From the NCBI RefSeq assembly GCF_022179185.1, contig NZ_BPQJ01000025.1, positions 37,268 to 101,267 on the forward strand: a stretch of 64,000 nt of DNA, written 5' to 3'. Under the pieces are notes generated by a model. It did no database searches and was not told where the DNA came from. It saw only the letters and a list, made by a program, of their open reading frames with translations. A program made the translations under genes and the position numbers. This document shows positions 57,640-64,000 of this stretch, one piece after another. This DNA is from Methylobacterium frigidaeris. Its GTDB lineage: Bacteria; Pseudomonadota; Alphaproteobacteria; Rhizobiales; Beijerinckiaceae. The number at the start of each line of letters is the position of its first letter. The first letter of the stretch is position 1.

Positions 57640-57933
57640 GGGAACGCGCGTCGCTTCCCGCCCGACCGAACCGTCTGCCTGAGCGGCGAGACGGACGAAA
57701 CTCGCTACCTGCTGGGCGAGAAGGACGGGATCGTCGGCGTCCCCGGCTACGCCGTCCGGCCGCCGGTCCGACGTGAGAAGCCGCGTGTGTCGGCCCTCAC
57801 CGGTACGGACATTCCCGAGATTCTGCCCGAGATCCAACCCAAGATCCTGCCCGAGATCCTGGCGCTCGCACCCGACCCGGATCTCGCCCTCTCGGATGCC
57901 GACGGAGGCACGCGCGCAGGTCGAATGCCATGA
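57640..57933 (+). pseudogene. fragment of a BtuF-like (corrinoid/iron-type) substrate-binding protein
   Basis: After a TGA at 57637 this frame reads RRFPPDRTVCLSGETDETRYLLGE in sections, then GIVGVPGYAVRPPVRREKPRVSAL and DIPEILPEI. This strongly resembles the N-terminal lobe of cytoplasmic or periplasmic BtuF/COG0614-type proteins. There is no start codon at the expected place. The segment PEILPEIQPKILPEILAL looks internally duplicated. The frame stops at 57933, where roughly two thirds of the protein should follow. It is a decayed gene. No other gene is seen between 57462 and 58063. Confidence 0.55.
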
Positions 57934-58063
57934 GCCGCCCGGCCGGCGGTGTCCCGCCTCGACGACGCCTGCCCGGGTCCCGACAGTCCAGCTCGTGGAG
58001 TTGTGGATCGGTCGGCGACCGACCGGCAACTTCCGCGTTGTCTTCCGCGACCGAGGGTGGGAC

Positions 58064-58243
58064 ATGACGATGGCAGGCGACAAGAACACCGACGACCTCC
58101 CCCCAGTCACGGAGGATATCGGCCTGCCGACGCCGCCCAGTCCCGGCCGCGTGCCTCCGCCGCATTTGCCGCCTCCCGGACAGGGCCAGGGGGAGACCGG
58201 CAACGATCGTCCGGAGCCTGCGCCGCCCGGGGACGAGGCGTGA
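58064..58243 (+). CDS. possible small proline-rich protein
   Basis: ATG 58064 has GAGGGTGGG upstream and opens a 59-residue frame, MTMAGDKNTDDLPPVTEDIG then a proline-rich stretch (PPSPGRVPPPHLPPPGQ) and an acidic end. No family is recognised and such composition arises easily in high-G+C DNA. It lies in a 945-base region with no other intact gene. Confidence 0.25.
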   Translation: MTMAGDKNTDDLPPVTEDIGLPTPPSPGRVPPPHLPPPGQGQGETGNDRPEPAPPGDEA

Positions 58244-58406
58244 CAGGCCGTCCGATTGCGTGGCCCGTCGCCGTGGGCGATAGGCGCCGCATGCAGGCCC
58301 GCCCCTCGGTTCCCCTTCCACTGGGTTCGTGCGAAGCCCCAGACCTCTGTCCGCCACGCTCCACGGAGCATGCCGGCCGCACCGTGATTGCGAGGACCGA
58401 TCCGGC

Positions 58407-60860
58407 GTGAGCGACCCGTTCTCGTTCCTTCCGTCAGGCGGCGTGACGGGCGCCGAGATCCGCGCGCGCGACTGGTCCGGCACCTCTCTCGGCCCGCCCG
58501 AGGCGTGGTCGCCGATCCTGAAGAGCACGCTCGGGCTGATGCTCGCCTGCCCCACGGCGATGTTCCTCGCCTGGGGCCCCGACCTGCTCTGCTTCTACAA
58601 CGACGCCTACCGCCCGATCCTCGGCTACCGCCTGGAGGCGGCCCTGGGGCGGCCGTTCCGGGAGGTCTGGGCCAGCATCTGGGACGAGATCGGGCCGCTC
58701 GTCGACGCGACGCTCGCCGGCGACAGCACCACCGTCACCGACATGCCCCTCGACCTCTCGCGCGACGGCAGGCCCGAGCGGGGGTGGTGGTCCTTCAGCT
58801 ACTCGCCGGCCATCGACGAGGCCGGCAGGGTCGCCGGCCTGTTCTGCGTGACCGCCGAGACCACCGCCCGCGTCCTCGGCGAGGCGCGCTTACGCGAGAG
58901 CGAGGACCATTACCGGCACACGGTCGAGCTGAACCCGCAGGTGCCCTGGACCTGCGACCCGCAAGGGAACATCACCTCGTTCTCGAACCGCTGGCTGACG
59001 CTGACCGGCCAGGGACCTCGCGATCCGTACGGGTCCGGCTGGATCAAGGCCCTGCATCCCGAGGACGTCCCGTCCACTGTCACGATCTTCACGGCCTGCC
59101 TCGCCTCGGGCGACCCCGTCGACGTCGACTACCGCATCCGCGTGGCCGCGACGGGCGAGTACCGCTGGATGCGCGCCCGCGCCCAGCCCCGCCGCGATGC
59201 GACGGGCGCCATCGTCGCCTGGTACGGCGTCGTGGAGGACATCCACGACCGCAAGCTCGCCGAGCGGGACCTGCGCGCGCTGAACGCGACCCTGGAGCGC
59301 CGCATCGAGGAGGCGCTCGCCCAACGCAAGCTCTGGGCCGACGTCTTCGAGATCACCGATGCCCTCGTCTGCGCCCTCGGCCCCGACTTCCGGCTGCTCG
59401 CCATCAATCGCGCCTACGCGGACGAGTTCGAGGCCATCTACGGAATCCGTCCCCGCGTCGGCGACGACCTGATCGGCCTCCTGGCCCACGTCCCCGAGCA
59501 GCAGGCCCAGGCGCGGGCGATCTGGACACGGGCGCTGTCGGGCGAGGCGTTCACGCTGATCGAGGAGTTCGGCGATCCCGACCGCAAGCGGCCCTCCTAC
59601 GAGCTGGCCTTCACTCCGCTGCGCGACGCCGAGGGGCGCCGGATCGGCGCCTTCCAGTACGCGACCGACGTGACCCAGCGGCTGCGCGACCAGGAGCAGC
59701 TCGCGAAGGCCGAGGAGGCCCTGCGCCAGGCCCAGAAGATGGAGGCCGTCGGGCAGTTGACCGGGGGCGTAGCGCACGACTTCAACAACCTGCTCACCAT
59801 CATCCGCTCGTCGGTCGATCTGCTGCGCAAGCCGGACCTGCCGGAGGAGCGCCGGCGGCGGTACATGGATGCGGTCTCGGACACGGTGGATCGCGCCGCC
59901 AAGCTGACGGGCCAGCTCCTCGCCTTCGCCCGCCGCCAGCCGCTGAGACCCGAGGTCTTCGACGTCGGTGGACGGATCGCCTCCACCGCGGACATGCTGG
60001 CCTCGGTCACGGGCGCCCGCATCCGGGTCGTGGTCGAGGCGCCGACGACGGCCTGCCACGTCCTCGCGGATCCCTCGCAATTCGATACCGCGCTCATCAA
60101 CATGGCGGTCAACGCCCGCGACGCGATGGAGGGCGAGGGCACGCTCATCCTGAGGCTCGAATGCCGTCGCGGCCTGCCGGCGATCCGCGGACATGCCGGC
60201 ACGAGCGGACCGTTCGTGGCAATCTCCGTCATCGACCAGGGCACGGGCATCGCCCCTGCGGAGCTTCCGCACATCTTCGAGCCCTTCTTCACGACCAAGG
60301 AGGTGGGCAAGGGCACGGGGCTGGGCCTCAGCCAAGTCATCGGGTTCGCCAAGCAATCCGGCGGCGACGTCGACGTGGCAAGCGAGCTCGGCCGAGGAAC
60401 GACCTTCACCCTCTACCTGCCCCAGGCCGAGCCGCCCGCGGCGGAGGTTGCGCACCAGCCGCGGGCGGCGCTCGACGGGCAGGCGCTGTGCATCCTCGTC
60501 GTCGAGGACAACCTCGACGTCGGGCGGTTCTGCACCCAGATCCTGGAGGAACTCGGGCACGGCACCGTCTGGGCCAGGAACGGCGAGGAGGCCCTCGCCG
60601 AGATCGAGCGGGACCCGGACCGGTTCGACGCGGTGTTCTCCGACGTGGTGATGCCCGGCATGGGCGGGATCGCGCTCGCGAGACGCCTCCGGGCGCTCCT
60701 GCCCGACCTGCCGATCATCCTCACGTCCGGCTACAGCGACGTTCTGGCGCGCGAGGGCACGCACGGCTTCGACCTCGTGCGCAAGCCCTACTCCGCCGCC
60801 CAGGTCGCCGAGGCGTTCCGGGCCGTCCCGGGGCGGCGGCGGACGGCCAGGGCGACCTGA
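58407..60860 (+). CDS. hybrid sensor histidine kinase/response regulator with PAS domains
   Basis: The product (817 residues from GTG 58407, or 843 from ATG 58329) has no clear membrane helix. It has an N-terminal PAS-like domain (DWSGTSLGPPEAWSP, FLAWGPDLLCFYNDAYRPILG), a second PAS/PAC (VPWTCDPQGNITSFSNRW, EYRWMRARAQPRRD) and a third PAS. A HisKA with His457 (GGVAHDFNNLL), HATPase_c (HIFEPFFTTKEVGKGTGLGLS in sections) and a C-terminal receiver with phospho-acceptor in FSDVVMPGMGG follow. It is probably a cytoplasmic sensor. No partner regulator is nearby. GTG 58407 matches the usual start of this group. Confidence 0.87.
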   Translation: MSDPFSFLPSGGVTGAEIRARDWSGTSLGPPEAWSPILKSTLGLMLACPTAMFLAWGPDLLCFYNDAYRPILGYRLEAALGRPFREVWASIWDEIGPLVDATLAGDSTTVTDMPLDLSRDGRPERGWWSFSYSPAIDEAGRVAGLFCVTAETTARVLGEARLRESEDHYRHTVELNPQVPWTCDPQGNITSFSNRWLTLTGQGPRDPYGSGWIKALHPEDVPSTVTIFTACLASGDPVDVDYRIRVAATGEYRWMRARAQPRRDATGAIVAWYGVVEDIHDRKLAERDLRALNATLERRIEEALAQRKLWADVFEITDALVCALGPDFRLLAINRAYADEFEAIYGIRPRVGDDLIGLLAHVPEQQAQARAIWTRALSGEAFTLIEEFGDPDRKRPSYELAFTPLRDAEGRRIGAFQYATDVTQRLRDQEQLAKAEEALRQAQKMEAVGQLTGGVAHDFNNLLTIIRSSVDLLRKPDLPEERRRRYMDAVSDTVDRAAKLTGQLLAFARRQPLRPEVFDVGGRIASTADMLASVTGARIRVVVEAPTTACHVLADPSQFDTALINMAVNARDAMEGEGTLILRLECRRGLPAIRGHAGTSGPFVAISVIDQGTGIAPAELPHIFEPFFTTKEVGKGTGLGLSQVIGFAKQSGGDVDVASELGRGTTFTLYLPQAEPPAAEVAHQPRAALDGQALCILVVEDNLDVGRFCTQILEELGHGTVWARNGEEALAEIERDPDRFDAVFSDVVMPGMGGIALARRLRALLPDLPIILTSGYSDVLAREGTHGFDLVRKPYSAAQVAEAFRAVPGRRRTARAT

Positions 60861-61015
60861 GGGCGAAACCCGGTCGGCCCGACCGCGTGGAGGGCTGCCG
60901 AGGGTGACGGGCCGTCCTTGGACGATCGCCCGAAAGCCGACATTCGGGTTCGCGCCCGGCCCGGTCGTTCCGGCCCGTGGATCGCCCGGTCCAACGCGAA
61001 GGAGGGACCGGCACG

Positions 61016-61055
61016 TGAGACGAGGTCCGGACGATTCCTTCCGGACTTCGTCTCA
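61016..61055. repeat. long palindromic hairpin in a 322-base gap
   Basis: A 16-bp stem (TGAGACGAGGTCCGGA against TCCGGACTTCGTCTCA, one wobble pair) surrounds eight bases. It lies between the hybrid kinase and the convergent YgiQ gene. It may be a bidirectional terminator or one copy of a dispersed extragenic palindrome. Nothing else was recognised in 60861-61182. Confidence 0.5.
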
Positions 61056-61182
61056 GCAGCCCGCGCGGCGCCTGAGCGAAGCCGATTTCCGCATGGCGAG
61101 GCAATCGGGCGGACATCGTGCGACGACCGGCCCGGGTCGGAGGCCGCCATGAGGACGCCCGTTCATCAGGCGCGCGGAGCCG

Positions 61183-63225
61183 TCACTTCCTCAGCGGCAC
61201 GCCCTTCGTGGTGAACCGCTGCCCGCCGCCCGCGTGGCGCACGGGTCGCGGCTGGCCGCGCCCCTTGCCCGCGCCGGAACCCGTGCCCGGCGGCTGCGAG
61301 AACGGCACGAGCTGGTCCGGCCTCGGCCCGATGAGATCGGCGCGGCCCATCTCTCTCAGCGCCTCGCGCAGCAGGGGCCAGTTCTCGGGGTCGTGGTAGC
61401 GCAGGAACGCCTTGTGCAGCCGGCGCTGCCGCAACCCCTTGATCGCCTCGACCTGCTCGCTCGCGCCGCGCCGCACGCCCCGCAGCGGATTGATCTCGGT
61501 GTGATACATCGCCGTGGCGGTCGCCATGGGAGACGGCAGGAACGTCTGGACCTGGTCGGCGCGATAGTCGTTCTTCTTGAGCCAGAGCGCGAGGTGCATC
61601 ATGTCCTCGTCGGTCGTGCCCGGATGCGCCGCGATGAAGTACGGGATCAGGTAGTATTTCTTGCCCGCCTGCTTGGCGGCAGCCTCGAACATCTCCTTGA
61701 AGCGATCGTACGTGCCGATCCCCGGCTTCATCATCTTGTCGAGGGGGCCGCGCTCGGTGTGCTCGGGCGCGATCTTCAGGCGGCCACCGACGTGATGGGT
61801 CACGAGCTCCTTGACGTATTCGGGGCTCCTGACCGCGAGGTCGTAGCGCACGCCGGAGGCGACCATCACCTTCTTGACGCCCTTCACTTCGCGGACCTTG
61901 CGATAGAGCCGGATCAGGTCGTCGTGCGAGGTGTTCAGGTTGGGGCAGATGTCCGGGAACACGCAGGACGGCAGCCGGCACGCCGCCTCGATCTTCGGAT
62001 CCTTGCAGGCCATCCGGTACATGTTCGCGGTCGGCCCGCCGACATCCGAGATCACGCCGGTGAAGCCCGGCGTCTTGTCGCGGATCCGCTCGATCTCGCG
62101 CAGGATCGAGCCCTCCGAGCGGTTCTGGATGACGCGGCCCTCGTGCTCGGTGATGGAGCAGAAGGTGCAGCCGCCGAAGCAGCCACGCATGATCGTCACC
62201 GAGAACTTGATCATGTCCCAGGCGGGGATCTTCGCGTCGCCGTAGGACGGATGGGGGGCGCGGGCGTAGGGCAGATCGTAGACCGCGTCCATCTCGTCGC
62301 TGGTCAGCGGGATCGGCGGCGGGTTCAGCCACAGGTCCCGGTCGCCGTGGCGCTGGACGAGCGGGCGCGCATTGCCGGGGTTGGCCTCCCGGTGCAGCAC
62401 CCGCGAGGCGCGGGCATAGGCCTCCTTGTCGTCCTTGACGTCGTCGTAGGCGGGGAGCCGGATCACGGTGTCGCCGGCTTTTCGCGCCGCGGCCTCATCG
62501 GCGGAATCGAGATCGTCGGCGGGCAGCTCGGTGTAGTGCTCGGGCACCCGGCGGAACAGGGCGACGCCGCGCACGGAGTCGATCTCGTGCGGCGCCTCGC
62601 CGGCGGCCATGCGCTTCGCCACCTCGACGACGGCGCGCTCGGCATTGCCGTAGATGAGCAGGTCGGCCTTGGCGTCCGCCAGGATCGAGCGGCGCACCTT
62701 GTCGGACCAGTAATCGTAGTGAGCGATGCGGCGCAGCGACGCCTCGATGCCGCCGAGCACGACCGGCACGTCCTTGTAGGCCTCGCGGCAGCGCTGCGTG
62801 TAGACGATGGTGCAGCGGTCCGGGCGCTTTCCGCCCTCCCCGCCGGCCGTGTAGGCGTCGTCGTGGCGCAGGCGGCGATCCGCCGTGTAGCGGTTCACCA
62901 TCGAATCGAGGTTGCCGCCGGTGACGCCGAAGAACAGGGTCGGCTTGCCCAGGACCTTGAACGGCTCCGCCGAATGCCAGTCGGGCTGCGCGATGATGCC
63001 GACCCGGAATCCCTGCGCCTCGAGCAACCGGCCGATGATGGCCATGCCGAAGCTGGGATGATCCACGTAGGCGTCGCCCGTCACCAGCACGATGTCGCAG
63101 GCATCCCACCCGAGCGCCGCCATCTCGGCGCGGCTCATCGGCAGGAACGGCGCCGCCTTTCCGTCAGGCGGCGATGTGCAGGCCAAGGGGGCCAGGGATC
63201 GTTCGGCGGAAGCGAGGAGTTGCAT
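61183..63225 (-). CDS. ygiQ: YgiQ family radical SAM protein
   Basis: The 680-residue protein matches the UPF0313/YgiQ family throughout: AAPFLPMSRAEMAALGWDACD, VTGDAYVDHPSFGMAI, YTADRRLRHDDAYT, GGIEASLRRIAHYDYWSD, and the radical SAM cluster motif RGCFGGCTFCSITEHEG with three cysteines. It binds a 4Fe-4S cluster and SAM; the reaction in bacteria is unknown. The C-terminal tail is glycine/arginine-rich (GSGAGKGRGQPR). ATG 63225 is used because it includes the family-typical N-terminus. Confidence 0.92.
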   Translation of the reverse strand: MQLLASAERSLAPLACTSPPDGKAAPFLPMSRAEMAALGWDACDIVLVTGDAYVDHPSFGMAIIGRLLEAQGFRVGIIAQPDWHSAEPFKVLGKPTLFFGVTGGNLDSMVNRYTADRRLRHDDAYTAGGEGGKRPDRCTIVYTQRCREAYKDVPVVLGGIEASLRRIAHYDYWSDKVRRSILADAKADLLIYGNAERAVVEVAKRMAAGEAPHEIDSVRGVALFRRVPEHYTELPADDLDSADEAAARKAGDTVIRLPAYDDVKDDKEAYARASRVLHREANPGNARPLVQRHGDRDLWLNPPPIPLTSDEMDAVYDLPYARAPHPSYGDAKIPAWDMIKFSVTIMRGCFGGCTFCSITEHEGRVIQNRSEGSILREIERIRDKTPGFTGVISDVGGPTANMYRMACKDPKIEAACRLPSCVFPDICPNLNTSHDDLIRLYRKVREVKGVKKVMVASGVRYDLAVRSPEYVKELVTHHVGGRLKIAPEHTERGPLDKMMKPGIGTYDRFKEMFEAAAKQAGKKYYLIPYFIAAHPGTTDEDMMHLALWLKKNDYRADQVQTFLPSPMATATAMYHTEINPLRGVRRGASEQVEAIKGLRQRRLHKAFLRYHDPENWPLLREALREMGRADLIGPRPDQLVPFSQPPGTGSGAGKGRGQPRPVRHAGGGQRFTTKGVPLRK

Positions 63226-63356
63226 AGGGTCGATGCATAGGCCGCCGAGACCGCGAGATCAACGAATGGCAGGGCGTGGCCCCTGTATCGAGGCGGCCGA
63301 GCCTCGCTTCCAGCCTGCGTGAACCGCCCCGGGTTTCTCGGAGGTGTTGTCTTGTG

Positions 63357-63690
63357 TCAGGCGGCCAGGGCCTGGTCGCCGACGTGTGCATGACAGTGCG
63401 CTTCGGCCTCGGCGGGAGGGACGTTGCTGATCCGTGCGAGCGGGCAACGATGGTTGGACCAGCCGACCTACTCCAGGGTTGGCGCACTCGACCGCCTCGA
63501 AGGAGCGCCAGGGGCCGCACCAGTGGATCACCCCGGATCAAGTCCAAGCCAAGTTCTTCCGCACGCCGTAGACGTGGAAGTTCGCCTCGAACACGCGCTG
63601 GATCTCCATCATCAATGCGGCGTCGCCGCGCGCTCGCACGGGCAGCAGGGCACGCGCCCGCGAGCACCCCGCGACCGGCGCTACAACGTG
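63357..63690 (-). mobile_element. degenerate IS3-family transposase (OrfB) remnant
   Basis: On the minus strand three pieces of an IS3-type OrfB can be read in different frames. MMEIQRVFEANFHVYGVRK is the start of the integrase core approach. After an apparent internal deletion comes CGPWRSFEAVE. After a further frameshift NVPPAEAEAHCHAHVGDQALAA ends at a TGA at 63357-63359. Most of the catalytic DDE core is missing. No terminal inverted repeats were identified, so the ends are approximate. Confidence 0.65.
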
Positions 63691-63717
63691 GACCTCCAGC
63701 GAGCGACGGGGGCTGTT

Positions 63718-63950
63718 TCAACCGCCGTGAACCGGCACCACCGAGCCCCGGTACTTCTCGCGGATGAACGTCGCGACCTCGGGCGAGGCGAGGAGCACCG
63801 AGAGGCGCTGCACCCGCGGGTCCTTCGCAAGGGCCTGCGTGGTGACGAAGATGTTGGCATAGGGGTTGTTCTCCGCCTTCTCGAGCGCCAGCGCGTCCTT
63901 CGCCGGGGTCAGGCCGGCCTCGAGCGCGTAGTTGCCGTTGATGATCGAGG
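63718..63950 (-). CDS. metQ: C-terminal part of a MetQ/NlpA-type methionine-binding lipoprotein (5' truncated)
   Basis: Minus-strand codons from about 63950 to the TGA at 63718 read IINGNYALEAGLTPAKDALA, NPYANIFVTTQ, then DPRVQRLSVLLASPEVATFI and REKYRGSVVPVHGG in sections. This is the typical C-terminus of NlpA/MetQ binding proteins. Upstream of IINGNYA the frame stays open to the window edge but becomes unrelated (TSSDRCKLSRSGRFHTA), so the gene is interrupted near 63950, probably by an insertion sequence. About 77 of some 270 residues are present. Confidence 0.7.
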
Positions 63951-64000
63951 CTGTGTGAAAACGCCCCGATCTGCTAAGCTTGCACCGATCTGAGGAGGTC
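63949..64000. mobile_element. probable insertion-sequence end (partial)
   Basis: Where the MetQ homology stops, the sequence changes to GGCTGTGTGAAAACG followed by CCCCGATCTGC. This resembles the terminal inverted repeats of common transposons of the IS5/IS1182 kind. Only one end is in the window, so the element cannot be identified. Confidence 0.4.

Noticed and set aside
57496..58371. 291-residue minus-strand open frame in the region after msrA
   Set aside because: Arg/Gly/Pro-rich with no domain, and antisense to a recognisable BtuF-like fragment.

Overview
The window is about 70% G+C and carries densely packed genes, many joined by ATGA or TGATG overlaps. Liv-type and Pot-type ABC importers, DctB/DctD, FadR-type GntR regulators, hydantoinase/carbamoylase amidases and YeeE/YedE pairs are all present. 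Together these point to an alphaproteobacterium of the Hyphomicrobiales, with Methylobacterium or a close relative the best guess (inference; no rRNA or tRNA gene was seen). Nearly all of it is accessory catabolism and transport.

Layout. 1-3355: tail of an unknown gene, then a three-gene operon (alpha/beta hydrolase, N-carbamoyl amino acid/allantoate-type amidase, double-cupin protein). 3421-8341: a well-formed sigma-54 promoter, an MHS-family carboxylate transporter, and a DctB/DctD-like two-component pair that probably drives it. 8801-23790: a CoA-thioester catabolic island. It holds a TetR regulator, an operon of SDR, acyl-CoA dehydrogenase, two enoyl-CoA hydratases and thiolase, a second acyl-CoA dehydrogenase with an acyl-CoA ligase, two orphan periplasmic binding proteins and two FAD aromatic hydroxylases. 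23948-25314: decayed sequence with a type I secretion ABC permease remnant and an A+T-rich patch. 25315-29683: a probable sugar-acid cluster (lactonase-type amidohydrolase, ACS-family transporter, PdxA2-like dehydrogenase) facing a GntR regulator. 29768-35545: a Pot-type ABC importer plus a PuuE-like deacetylase, facing a second GntR regulator across a perfect palindrome.

35646-41649 is a sulfur module: two half-size YeeE/YedE transporters, a small unknown protein, CysE, a family 2 encapsulin shell protein with an inserted cyclic-nucleotide-binding-like domain, and a cysteine desulfurase with a disordered N-terminus of about 255 residues that looks like a cargo-loading segment. 41729-45644: a LysR regulator with a fosmidomycin-resistance-type transporter, then Pit phosphate transporter with its DUF47 partner.

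45868-55604 is a nicotinate-type degradation locus. A TetR regulator and a complete Liv-type ABC importer precede nicC, nicD, nicX and nicF, which convert 6-hydroxynicotinate to maleate. Both the importer and the nic operon are preceded by inverted repeats with the same TAATTAA half-site, so one regulator probably controls uptake and breakdown together. The nicotinate dehydrogenase and maleate isomerase are not in the window.

55709-64000: an outer-membrane beta-barrel protein, MsrA, a fragment of a corrinoid-type binding protein, a hybrid sensor kinase, a YgiQ-type radical SAM protein, a degenerate IS3-family transposase, and the 3' end of a MetQ/NlpA gene cut off by what looks like an insertion-sequence end.
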